Of a DNA stretch of 64,000 nucleotides, positions 53,547 through 63,800 are shown one piece after another. The notes under the pieces were generated by a model that saw only the letters and a list, made by a program, of their open reading frames with translations, ran no database searches and was not told where the DNA came from. Source of the DNA: Bacteroidota bacterium (lineage in GTDB: Bacteria > Bacteroidota > Bacteroidia > 2-12-FULL-35-15); assembly GCA_947504725.1 (NCBI GenBank), contig CANNHN010000010.1, forward strand, positions 23,162 to 87,161. The letters are read 5' to 3'. The translations under genes were made by a program, and so were the position numbers. The stretch's first letter is position 1, and every line of letters starts with the position of its first letter.

Positions 53547-56500
53547 TTAGATTTTAACTCCAATTACAGTTATATCATCTATTTGTTTCGTGGTTCCCTT
53601 CCAATCATAAAGGGCTTGATCTAAAGCGTTATATTGATTTTGGCTATCCTCTTCTGCTATTTTAGTAAAAAGTTCTTTTAATCTTTTCACACTAAATTTC
53701 TTTAAGTCATTTTTGTCGAATTGGTCAGCGTACCCATCAGTAAACAAGTAATAAACATCGTTAGGTAGAATTTCTATTTCTACATCAGTAAATGTTTTGA
53801 CGTATTCGTCATATGAGCCTCCAATCGAAAAACTTCTTAGATTAACTTCATTTACAACTCCGGCACGGACATAGTACATTGGTCGTGATGCAGAAGAATA
53901 TAACATCTTGGTTTTTTCTTTGTTGATTGCACAAATAGAAACATCCATACCATCTCTTGATGTACTTCCTACTACATCTTGCTTAAGGAGTTTCGTTATG
54001 TTTAAGTTCAGCTGGTTTAATATTTCACTAGGTGTTGTGATTTTTTTATCGAGTACAATATCAGTTAAAATATTCGTACCGATAATCGACATAAATGCTC
54101 CTGGGATTCCATGCCCCGTACAGTCTACTGCAGCAACGATATAAGATTCTTCTGTTTCTGCAAACCAATAAAAATCACCACTTACAATATCTCTTGGCTT
54201 GAAAAATATAAACGATTTTGGAAAACTAGAAATGAAGCTTTCTTGAGAAGGTAGCAACGATTCTTGAATTCTTTTTGCATAATTGATACTGTCAGTAATG
54301 TCTTTGTTCTTTTCCTCTAAGACGATTTTAATGCTTTCAATTTGCTCTTTTTCAATTTGTAATTGATATGTTTTTTCTTTTACTGTGCTTTCAAGTCTCA
54401 GTTTTATTTTTAATAAATTGTTGATTCTTGTTCTTAAATAATAATAAACAATTCCTCCTAATGTTATTATTGACAAAAGCCAAAACCAAACGCGTTTCCA
54501 GAAAGGCGGTCTAATTGTAAATCGGATTTCAGTCGGTTGACTATTCCAAATACCATCTCTATTACTAGCATATATTTGAAATGTATATTCTCCATCTGAT
54601 ATTAATGGGAATTCAATAATTCGTTCATCTGTAGTTCTCCAAATTGTATCCACACCCAATAGTCTGTACTTGTATAAAACCTCTTCTGCGGCCGTTAAGG
54701 AAATACCTAAGACCTCTATTTTAACATTGTAGTCGTCATATTCTAGACTTAACTGGTCTGCAGTAGAGTCAGTCTTTTCGTTAAGTGCAATTGATAGATA
54801 ATTATTGTCATTCAGTATCAATGATAAGATTTGTGTTTTAGGTTCCGGTATGCTAATCTTGTTTTTTTGGGTATTATAATTCGTTAAACCATCTTCTGAA
54901 CCAAACCACACATTTCCTTTCATATCAGAAAATCCTGCATTTAAATTATTTTTCGTAAATAACAGTCCATCCGTTTTTTTATAGGTTGTAATCACTTGTT
55001 TAATGCCTTTGATTTGCGACATTCCATTTTTATGCGTCACCCAAATGTCGTTGTTGTAATTTACAATTGCAGAATAACAAAAATTTGAAATTAGACCATT
55101 TTCTACTCGTAAGTTTTTTGTGGTTTTGCCATCATAGGTGAATATTCCATCTCCATTTGTTGAAATCCAAATCAAACCTTTTAAATCTTCGGAAACGGAA
55201 TTTATAGCGTAACTTTTTAGCTCTGGAATGTCTTTTAATACGGTTATTTCATCATTTTGCAGAAAGTAAGGAGGTGTTCCATCAGAACAAAACCAGATTC
55301 GTGCTTTAGAGTCACAAAAGATGAATTTTACATTGTTGTGCATTAATCCCTCGGACGTGGTTAGTAACGTTATGTTTTTTGTATCAGGGTCAATAAAATA
55401 TACGCCTTCTTTTGTTCCAATAAAAATTGTTCCTCCTTTGGTTTGAGTGATACAATTTATTGAAAGACTCGATAGTTTATTTTTTAATGAAAAATTCTCA
55501 AATTTTTCGGTTGTTGGTTCAAACGTATAGACACCATTTAATTCAGTGGCTAACCAAAATTTCCCATTTTTGTCTTTGTGTATGGCGTTTATTTCGTCAT
55601 TTACGAATCCATTGCTTGATCCAAATAATTTCGTTTTCGTTTTATTTTCTGCATAATATTTTAGTAATCCGCTGCTTGTTCCTAGCCATATATAGTCTGA
55701 AGAGTCTGCATAAATCGATTTAATATCGGACGCTAGATCGGGCTTGTAGAAGTTGAATTTAAAAGTGGGCAATTCGATTAATCCATTTCCGAAAGAACCA
55801 AACCACATATTGTATTCAAAATCTTCAAAAATGGATTGGATATAATTACTTGGCAATCCGTTTTCTTTTCCTATTGAATTTACAGTATATTTCGTTTTGT
55901 CATTTCCTCGTGGAAAGATAATTTTTTTTAATCCTTCATTCGCAAGGGATATCCACAAATTTGTTTCATGGTCAGAATAGATACTTAATATTGTTTTTGA
56001 TTCAGATTCAAGAGCATCTGTTATGGTTGAGATGAGTTGGATTTTTTTATTTAAAAGCTTAATGCCAAATACACCCTCGCCAGGTAGTGTTACCCAGTAA
56101 ATACTTGCATTTTGAGCATCTCGAATAATGTATTTGATTGTTTTGTTTTCAAATAATGCAAGTTTTGAAATAAGTTTTAATTTGGTTGGGTTTTGAGTGT
56201 TATACCAATTTAAACCATTGTTTGTTGCACATAAAAGATTTCCACTGATATCCGCTTTTATATAATTGACGCCCTCGTCTTCTGATAGAATTGGTCCTTT
56301 TAAAGTATAGGATGTATCTATGTAGTAAACCCCTTTTCCTTGAACTGCAAACCAAATATTTTTTTTAGAATCTTCTGTAAATGAAATAATCTTGGAGCCG
56401 AGTTCTTCGGATTTTTTTATCTTGTTTATTACTCCATCTTTTAAATATGAAATACCATTTTGATAGTGACCTAGCCATACTGTCTTTCTAGAATCAATGA

Positions 56501-56753
56501 AGTGGTGATTGACAAAGTTTTCGGCAAGACTATCTTTTATGGAATACGTTTTGAATTTTTTTCCTTCAAAGGAAGAAAATCCATTTCCTGTAGCCATGTA
56601 TAAATACCCGTCTTCAGATTGCGAAATGGAGTAAATGTAGTTTTGTGAAAGACCATTATCTTCAGTGTACACATTGAAATCAAAAACCTGAGCTATGCCA
56701 GTTTTGAAAAGAGAGAGTGCAATTAAAATAATTAGTCTAGAGAGAGAATTCAT
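53547..56753 (-). CDS. Reg_prop beta-propeller sensor with SpoIIE-type PP2C phosphatase
   Basis: 1068-aa transmembrane sensor phosphatase. Signal peptide, then about fourteen Reg_prop-type propeller blades (residues about 25-640; repeated patterns such as NYIYSISQSEDGYLYMATG, IKADISGNLLCATNNGL), a Y_Y_Y domain about 655-735 (YKYRLLGVDTIWRTTDERI), one membrane helix about 750-770 (FWLLSIITLGGIVYYYL), a coiled coil about 780-840, and the SpoIIE/PP2C domain to the end. Metal motifs: VSGDFYWF, VDCTGHGIPGAFM, GMDVSICAI, LFTDGYADQF, DDITVIGV. The periplasmic part is that of Bacteroidota hybrid two-component sensors (sugar sensing), with the kinase replaced by a phosphatase. Starts 3 bases after the previous gene. 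Confidence 0.9.
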   Translation of the reverse strand: MNSLSRLIILIALSLFKTGIAQVFDFNVYTEDNGLSQNYIYSISQSEDGYLYMATGNGFSSFEGKKFKTYSIKDSLAENFVNHHFIDSRKTVWLGHYQNGISYLKDGVINKIKKSEELGSKIISFTEDSKKNIWFAVQGKGVYYIDTSYTLKGPILSEDEGVNYIKADISGNLLCATNNGLNWYNTQNPTKLKLISKLALFENKTIKYIIRDAQNASIYWVTLPGEGVFGIKLLNKKIQLISTITDALESESKTILSIYSDHETNLWISLANEGLKKIIFPRGNDKTKYTVNSIGKENGLPSNYIQSIFEDFEYNMWFGSFGNGLIELPTFKFNFYKPDLASDIKSIYADSSDYIWLGTSSGLLKYYAENKTKTKLFGSSNGFVNDEINAIHKDKNGKFWLATELNGVYTFEPTTEKFENFSLKNKLSSLSINCITQTKGGTIFIGTKEGVYFIDPDTKNITLLTTSEGLMHNNVKFIFCDSKARIWFCSDGTPPYFLQNDEITVLKDIPELKSYAINSVSEDLKGLIWISTNGDGIFTYDGKTTKNLRVENGLISNFCYSAIVNYNNDIWVTHKNGMSQIKGIKQVITTYKKTDGLLFTKNNLNAGFSDMKGNVWFGSEDGLTNYNTQKNKISIPEPKTQILSLILNDNNYLSIALNEKTDSTADQLSLEYDDYNVKIEVLGISLTAAEEVLYKYRLLGVDTIWRTTDERIIEFPLISDGEYTFQIYASNRDGIWNSQPTEIRFTIRPPFWKRVWFWLLSIITLGGIVYYYLRTRINNLLKIKLRLESTVKEKTYQLQIEKEQIESIKIVLEEKNKDITDSINYAKRIQESLLPSQESFISSFPKSFIFFKPRDIVSGDFYWFAETEESYIVAAVDCTGHGIPGAFMSIIGTNILTDIVLDKKITTPSEILNQLNLNITKLLKQDVVGSTSRDGMDVSICAINKEKTKMLYSSASRPMYYVRAGVVNEVNLRSFSIGGSYDEYVKTFTDVEIEILPNDVYYLFTDGYADQFDKNDLKKFSVKRLKELFTKIAEEDSQNQYNALDQALYDWKGTTKQIDDITVIGVKI

Positions 56754-56756
56754 ATA

Positions 56757-57722
56757 TTAGTTTGTTTTCACCTTTATTTTGTATTTATATTTTGGAACAC
56801 CTCCAATAGGTGAAGCAAAAAATGGCAAATTTTCACCGTACTGATTTTGTATGTACACCACAATATTGTTGTTGTTTGAATCTTTAAGTTTAATAAATTG
56901 AATGTCCAGTGAAGTATTTAACTCTTCCTTTTCAATGGGATATCGGTGTTTTTTCCATTCATTGTTTTTAGAGGATTTGTCACCAGTGCCTTTTTTAGCA
57001 ACTGATATCAATCGTATCACACCATCGTCATCATAATCAAATATATTTACATCCACAGCAGTTACTTTGGAATCAATAAAAGGATAAACATGTCCTACTG
57101 ATGTTTTTACATCCGCTAACCGAAATGAATATTCGTAAGCAAAGGCGTTTCCTCCTTCTACATCTTTATTCTCATTTGGTTTTGATGATAAATACATTCG
57201 ATAGAGATTTCCATCATCACCATCTAAACCTTCAATTACAATTTTGAATACATATTGATTAAAGGTTGGGTCTAATTCTCCTTCTGTTGGATTAAATGGA
57301 CCTAAGCTAATCCATTTGTTGTCGTGTTCCGTTTCATTTGAAAAAGTTTTTGTAGCGAGCTGAATACCACTCTTAAAATTACCAACAGGGTTGATGTTTT
57401 TTGCTGCAGGATCTGTGTGGGCGCCTTTTCCTCCGTATACAGAGAATCTGGTTTTTGTATTAAATGCTGGGCCATGTAATTCATCATTTGTGCCACTGCT
57501 TTCTGGGTCGTAAATGCGAATATAAATTGGGTTTTTTTCTGAAAGCGGAATCACAAAAAAGAAGGTTTGAACAAAATCATCATCACCCCATTCTTTTTGA
57601 GAGTTTTTGGCGAATGTGCCCAGGTATGGAAATTTTTCATCCAGCGAAGGCACTGATTGTGAAAACGAGCTAAAAAAGAAAAGCCCTAAAACGAATACTG
57701 AAATTAATTTTTTTGTTATCAT
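56757..57722 (-). CDS. Hypothetical secreted protein of the adhesin operon
   Basis: 321 aa with signal peptide (MITKKLISVFVLGLFFFSSFSQ). No family recognised. The mature part is beta-rich with DGDDG (near 168) and YDDDG (near 230) acidic loops that could bind Ca2+, and TRFSVYGGKGAHT and PFNPTEGELDPTF as distinctive stretches. No sorting domain and no lipobox. It overlaps the 5' neighbour by 4 bases (ATGA) and lies 3 bases before the sensor phosphatase, so it is an obligate part of this operon; a role as ligand or as accessory to the adhesin system is possible. Confidence 0.75.
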   Translation of the reverse strand: MITKKLISVFVLGLFFFSSFSQSVPSLDEKFPYLGTFAKNSQKEWGDDDFVQTFFFVIPLSEKNPIYIRIYDPESSGTNDELHGPAFNTKTRFSVYGGKGAHTDPAAKNINPVGNFKSGIQLATKTFSNETEHDNKWISLGPFNPTEGELDPTFNQYVFKIVIEGLDGDDGNLYRMYLSSKPNENKDVEGGNAFAYEYSFRLADVKTSVGHVYPFIDSKVTAVDVNIFDYDDDGVIRLISVAKKGTGDKSSKNNEWKKHRYPIEKEELNTSLDIQFIKLKDSNNNNIVVYIQNQYGENLPFFASPIGGVPKYKYKIKVKTN

Positions 57723-59944
57723 ATCTTTTTCTTTGAAATATAGATTGTAACCCTTCTATTCAAAATAATGTTCTTCTTGGAGTTGGCTTCATCTTCAATC
57801 GGATGTTCATTTTTGGGTATATTTCTAATGCTTTCAATTTTTATGCCCTTTTCTTCAAAATATTTTTTTATTCCATTTCCTCTTTTCATGGATAGCTCTA
57901 GTCGTGCAACCTCATATTCATTCTCATTGAATTCAGCACTACCTACGGTGTCTGTAAATGCATAGATTGAGATACCTAATCCTGGTTCAATTTTTAAAAT
58001 ATCCGCTATTAAATCCAACGTTGGATAATAGATTGTCTCAATTGAATCTGCAAATGCAGTAAAATAGATGTTGCTAGAAAATTCTTTAAATGTAGGATTA
58101 TTATCTTTTAAATTCATCATCCAATCAAATATTTTTATGTTCTCTAATGTTCCAAATTTTCTAAGCAAAGAGTCTCCGCCATAGGCAACTACCCTTGACC
58201 CATTTAGGCCGTTAGCTCTTGCTTTTTTGTATTCTGGCAGCAAATCCACAATTTTCTCTTTTCTGCCGGCTGTGTAAAAGTAGAGGCTATCCCAAAGATA
58301 TTCCTTCACTTCGGATAGTCCTTCGAAAAATGGTGCATTTAAAGGGATTTGCTTCTCAGAACTACCCAGGTATACACGGTAGTTTAAGCTATCAACATTT
58401 TCGGTAGAATAGATTGTTTTTTTATTTTGTGGTTCATAAAAAAGTGTTGAATCTACTGCAGGGACGAAATTGTTAATGACATAGATTTTTTTTTCATAGC
58501 AGCTGTTTTGAGCTTTCCCGGAAGAGTCAATTCTGCTTTCAAGTCCTAATTTAATTGTGAATTCACCTTCATTTTTATAAATATAATTTCCTGCTTTTTG
58601 ATTCGAATAGTTACCATCTCCTAAATTCCAGTAATAATTAATTATTGTTGATCCCGGAATTTTAGATTTTTCTGCATTGAGGTTAAATAGTGCATTTGTT
58701 GCAACGGTGTCCGAGCAATTAATGTATACTTGCTGAAGGTCTTCTACTTCAAACTCATAACTTGCTTGGTTGTAAAACAATGCCCCGGATGCTTCTTCAA
58801 TTATATTAAGTTCCACCGTATAAATTCCAGCTCTTTTGAAACAATGTTTTGCTTCAATGTTTTTAATTTTAGTTCCATCACCTAAATTCCACTCATAAAT
58901 TAATTTAGATCCCGATTCGGAAATAAGGTTGTCATCTGAACTTTCTTCGTAAAAAGTGAAACAATATTTGGGTTTAACGAATGGAATGCAATTTTTTATT
59001 GCAGGGTATTTTATTTTAAAATAGTAAATGTCATCTTTATTTAACTCATTTCTGTTGGAAGAAATATATCCTTGATTCGCTGTTGAATCTAATGAAATTC
59101 CAAAATCATCAAAAGCGGAGTTGAATGGAGTGTCTAATAATTGCTTCTGCGAATGGATGCTATCCGCTATATCATAGGTGTATAAATCTAGTCCTCCCAA
59201 ACCTCCTGAAATATTTGAAGAAAAATATAATGTTTTAGACGCAGAAATAAATGGAAATACTTCGTTGGATGAACTGTTGATCTTGTTTCCAAGGTTTATT
59301 GGTTGCGACCAGATTCCTTCATTTAAAGTTGAATAGTAGATGTCCATTCCTCCGAACCCTCCATCCATATTTGAAGAAAAAAACAGTGTTTTCCCATCTT
59401 GAGATAGAGTAGGGTGTAGGAAAGAAAATTCTTTTTTGCAAAAGGATAATTTAATTGGAGTCGTCCATGTCTTGTCTTTAAATTCAGAAGAATATAATTG
59501 CAGATTCTTTTGTTCCTTCGTTTCTTTCTTTAAATTAAATTTGAAATTGGAATTTGAACTGAAGATTATTAAGCTTTGATCATTATTGTAGGTTGCCGGG
59601 CCATCATTGTAAGCTGTATTAATAATCTTAGACAAAGGCTTTTCAGATTTGAAATTTACAGAATCGATTTTTTCACAGATGTATAAATCAACTAGCGGTT
59701 TCTCTGAATTATTACTATAAACCACTCCAATTAAATTTTCTCTATCGGATGCAAATACCATTTTGTCTTTATAGATAAAAGGAGAGAAATCGGAGTTTTT
59801 TGAATTTAGATTTATTGGGGAAATTACATATTCTGCAGTGTCAGTAACGAATAATAAGGTGGAATCTAACTTTACTGGTTCTTGGGCAATCGACTTATGG
59901 ACAAGAATGATAAATAAGAAAACACTAAAAATGTACTTGTTCAT
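57719..59944 (-). CDS. PorE-like PD40 / PKD / OmpA envelope protein
   Basis: 741 aa. Signal peptide (MNKYIFSVFLFIILVHKSIAQ), PD40-type propeller about 40-320 (FSSNMDGGFGGMDIYYS, FSSNISGGLGGLDLY), two PKD domains about 340-410 (YEWNLGDGTKIKN) and 425-495 (YYWNLGDGNYSNQ), and a C-terminal OmpA-type domain about 610-741 (IYAFTDTVGSAEFNENEYEVARLELS ... NRRVTIYI, split here), which lets it bind peptidoglycan. This is close to the PorE/SprE-like anchors of T9SS. The open frame begins at 59974; the ATG at 59944 gives the signal peptide and leaves a 4-base gap to porP/sprF. Confidence 0.86.
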   Translation of the reverse strand: MNKYIFSVFLFIILVHKSIAQEPVKLDSTLLFVTDTAEYVISPINLNSKNSDFSPFIYKDKMVFASDRENLIGVVYSNNSEKPLVDLYICEKIDSVNFKSEKPLSKIINTAYNDGPATYNNDQSLIIFSSNSNFKFNLKKETKEQKNLQLYSSEFKDKTWTTPIKLSFCKKEFSFLHPTLSQDGKTLFFSSNMDGGFGGMDIYYSTLNEGIWSQPINLGNKINSSSNEVFPFISASKTLYFSSNISGGLGGLDLYTYDIADSIHSQKQLLDTPFNSAFDDFGISLDSTANQGYISSNRNELNKDDIYYFKIKYPAIKNCIPFVKPKYCFTFYEESSDDNLISESGSKLIYEWNLGDGTKIKNIEAKHCFKRAGIYTVELNIIEEASGALFYNQASYEFEVEDLQQVYINCSDTVATNALFNLNAEKSKIPGSTIINYYWNLGDGNYSNQKAGNYIYKNEGEFTIKLGLESRIDSSGKAQNSCYEKKIYVINNFVPAVDSTLFYEPQNKKTIYSTENVDSLNYRVYLGSSEKQIPLNAPFFEGLSEVKEYLWDSLYFYTAGRKEKIVDLLPEYKKARANGLNGSRVVAYGGDSLLRKFGTLENIKIFDWMMNLKDNNPTFKEFSSNIYFTAFADSIETIYYPTLDLIADILKIEPGLGISIYAFTDTVGSAEFNENEYEVARLELSMKRGNGIKKYFEEKGIKIESIRNIPKNEHPIEDEANSKKNIILNRRVTIYISKKKI

Positions 59945-59948
59945 AAAT

Positions 59949-60836
59949 TTAAAAATAACGAGGGCTAGCAGCATTTAACTTATAGCCAAATTCATATTTT
60001 AGCATCACTTCGTGAGATCCTCTGTTATACGTTTTAAGTTTTGTTATCGTTAAATCATAGGAGTAACCAACCTTAAATTGGTCGTTTATAGAATAGTTTA
60101 TAAGAAATACAACTGCATCGTTTGTTCGATATGAAAACCCTAATCCAAAACTCTTATAGTATGCATTTAAATTTAAATCAAACTCTATTGGCGAGTTGTT
60201 TATGTATTTTACTAATATAGATGGTTTAAATACCATTTCTTCAGAATATTTTAAAATACAACCACTATTTAATAGGATAGGATTGTAAGTGTTTTTTGTA
60301 TAAGTGCTAAATTGAATTAGAGCGGGAGCTGACAGTCCAATAAAATAATTTTTTGACAAATAGAATGCTCCAGCTCCAGCTAGCGGTGTGACTAGTTTTT
60401 GAGATTGACCTTCAAATAGCGCATCACCAGAAGTTGTTGTTACGATTTTATCCCAATCATTTCTAGTAATATCTACTCCACCAAGAATCCCTAAACTTAA
60501 GGTGCTTTTTTTAAATTTCAGTTTGTAAGCAAAAATTGCATTCGCAATATTTTTATTCGTTACGCCATATATGTCTGAAGTATAGCTTAGCCCTATGTTT
60601 AGTTTTTTATTTGGTAATGGTGTATGTGCACTTATTGATGTTGTTTTAGGAGCGCCATCAAATCCTGTCCATTGGTTTCTATGTAGTAATGTTAAATTAA
60701 GCGCTTCATTAGCTCCAGCATAAGCAGGGTTAATCGATAACCCATTGAACATATATTGGCTATATTGATTGTTATGTTGCGAATAAATCGTATTCGAAAC
60801 AATCATTAATAATATGAAAATTAAAAAATTTCTCAT
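59949..60836 (-). CDS. PorP/SprF-family T9SS outer-membrane protein
   Basis: 295 aa outer-membrane barrel. NQYSQYMFNGLSINPAYAGA (about 23-42) and NQWTGFDGAP carry the PorP/SprF blocks; the C-terminal half has QFKVGYSYDLTITKL and ends in a short strand. It overlaps the adhesin stop by 4 bases (ATGA), as expected for the export partner of a type B T9SS adhesin. It is a second, clearly diverged copy compared with the one at 44783-45742. Confidence 0.92.
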   Translation of the reverse strand: MRNFLIFILLMIVSNTIYSQHNNQYSQYMFNGLSINPAYAGANEALNLTLLHRNQWTGFDGAPKTTSISAHTPLPNKKLNIGLSYTSDIYGVTNKNIANAIFAYKLKFKKSTLSLGILGGVDITRNDWDKIVTTTSGDALFEGQSQKLVTPLAGAGAFYLSKNYFIGLSAPALIQFSTYTKNTYNPILLNSGCILKYSEEMVFKPSILVKYINNSPIEFDLNLNAYYKSFGLGFSYRTNDAVVFLINYSINDQFKVGYSYDLTITKLKTYNRGSHEVMLKYEFGYKLNAASPRYF

Positions 60837-63800
60837 TTAGTTTTAATTACAACAAAGCCATTAATTGTTTTCTCACCATTTATCGTGAGGATATAATAAT
60901 ACGTGTCATCTGAAAGTTTGTCTCCACTATTATTTAATCCATTCCAATCATTTTTATAATCAGAATTACTGTAGACTAAATTCCCCCATCTGTTAAATAC
61001 GTTTAAATCTACATTGCTAAAACTTCCTAATCCTGGTATCACAAAATATTCGTTCGTATTATCTCCATTTGGTGAAAAACCATTTGGCATATATACATCA
61101 GATACATTTATTGTTACTTGGTCAGAGCTAGCCGGACAAACTCCATTTGTTATTGTCCATTGGAAAATGTTTGCACCATTATTTAATAAAGAAACAAGTG
61201 ATAATGGATCATTCACATTTGTGATTGTTCCTGTGCTGGAAATAATGCTCCATGTTCCAATTCCTACTAAAGGGGAATTGGCATTTAAATTAATCGTATT
61301 TAAATTGATATTCATGTCGATACCCGCACTTGCAATTGTTGGAATATCATCTACCCAAATTTCTACTTCATCAAAAGTGGATGGACAAACTGCGGCAGTA
61401 ATCGTCCATCTGAAAATATTGGAACCGATACTCAGTCCCGTAACTGAAGTGGTAGGTAAAGTAGGGGTTGCGATCACTCCACTACCTGAAATGAGTGTCC
61501 AGTTTCCAGTGCCAACAGCCGCAATGTTGCCATTCAATGTTGATGACGTTGCGCAAATTGTCGAATCAAATCCAGCATTTGCAATTGTTGTTAATGGATT
61601 TACAGTTAATATAATTGTGTCTGTAGATGATGCGCAAGTTCCGTTACTGATTGTCCAAACGAACGTGTTAATGCCAACAGATAAACCAGAAACAGCCGAA
61701 CTAGGTGATGCTGGGCTGGAAACAGTTCCAGTTCCTGAAACCAATGTCCAATTTCCAACTCCTATAACTGGAGTATTTCCATTTAAAATTGAAATCGCTG
61801 AACACAGCGTTGAATCAAATCCAGCATTAGAAATTGTAGGGAATGGATCAACATATATTGCTACTGTATCAACAGATGGAAGACATGTTCCATTTGTAGT
61901 TGTCCAGACAAATAAATTTGTACCAACACTTAATCCTGTCACTCCAGAGCTTGCTAAAAGTGGAGAGGTGACAGCACCACTACCTGAAACGACTGTCCAG
62001 CTTCCTGTACCTATTGTAGGTACATTTCCGTTAATTGTTGAGTTTGAAGAACAAATTGTAGAATCAAAACCTGCATTTGCGGTTGTTGGGAACGGATCTA
62101 CAAAAATAGAAACAGTATCTGTTGATGAAGGACATGTTCCATTTGCAACTGTCCAAATAAACGTATTAACACCCACATTTAATCCTGTAACAGAACAAGT
62201 AGGAGTTGTTGGTGTTGATAAAGTAGCTGTTCCTGCAACAACAGTCCATGTTCCGTTTCCAATGGCTGGAGTGTTTCCATTTAATGTGGAAGTAGAAGAA
62301 CAAATTGTTGAATCAAATCCAGCACTAGAAATTGTTGGGAATGGATCAACATATATTGCAACGGTATCTATAGATGGAAGACAAGTTCCATTCGTTGTTG
62401 TCCAAACAAATAAATTTGTACCAACACTTAATCCTGTCACTCCAGTGTTTGCTGCAAGCGGTGTGGTGACAGCGCCACTACCAGAAATGACAGTCCAACT
62501 TCCAGTTCCAATTACTGGAACATTTCCATTAATGGTTGATGTTGAAGAACAGATTGTAGAATCAAAACCTGCATTTGCTGTTGTTGGGAATGGATCCACA
62601 TAAATAGAAACAGTGTCTGTTGAAGAAGGACATGTTCCATTTGCAATTGTCCAAACAAACGTATTAACACCCACACTTAATCCTGATACAGAACAAGTAG
62701 GAGTTGTTGGTGTAGATAAAGTAGCCGGTCCTGCAACAACTGTCCATGTTCCGGTTCCGATGACTGGCGTGTTTCCATTTAATGTAGAAGTAGAAGAACA
62801 AATTGTTGAATCAAATCCCGCATTAGAAACTGTCGGGAATGGATCAACTATATAATTTACGGTGTCATATGATATTGGGCAAGCTCCACTTGTAATGGTC
62901 CATAAAAAAGTATTCACTCCAACTCCTAGGCCTGTAATTCCTGAATTTGGAAGCCCCGGTGTAGTAACTGAACCAGTGCCCGAAAGGACTGACCATGTTC
63001 CGATTCCGACTATTGGTGTGTTTCCATTTAATATAGAAGCGGATGAACAAATAGCTGTATCATTTCCTGCATCCGATGGAGTAGCAAATGTATTGATAGT
63101 TACAACAATGGTATCAGTAGACGGAGCACATGTTCCATTAGAAATCGTCCATACAAAGGTATTTACTCCTACACTTACACCCGTAATTGTCGTTGTTGGT
63201 AAAGTAGGATTTGTAATTGTCCCAACACCTGAAACGATTGTCCATAAACCTGTTCCAACAATTGGTGTGTTTCCATTTAATGTTGCAGATGAAGAGCAGA
63301 TAAGGAAATCGGGCCCTGCGTTAGCAATAGTTGGATAGTCGTCTACTGTAATGGATACCGTATCTGTTGATGGAGTACAAACACCATTTGAAATTGTCCA
63401 AACAAATATATTCGTTCCTATTCCTAATCCGGTGACTGTTGTAGCTGGTAGTGTAGAATTTGTAATTGTTGTAGTTCCTGAAATTAATGTCCACAATCCA
63501 GACCCTACTATCGGTGTGTTTCCAGTTAAACTAGAAGCTGATGAACAAATTGTTGAATCAAATCCTGCGTTTGAAACAGTAGGGAAATCGAATCTGAAAA
63601 TAGTAATTGAATCGAATGAGTCAGCGCATGTTCCATTAGAGATGGTCCACACAAATGTATTTACACCCACACTTAAAGCAGTGATTCCTGAAGTCGGAGA
63701 TGTAGGAGTAGTAGGTGTTGCAGAACCAACCACCACGGTCCATAATCCTGTACCCACAACTGGTGTATTTCCAGCAAGTGTTGCAGTAGTTGTACAAACG

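Noticed and set aside
61014..62603. 529-aa open frame on the plus strand opposite the adhesin
   Set aside because: It is the antisense of the repeats; the low-stop composition of the repeat gives long shadow frames with the same period. No signal peptide or known domain.
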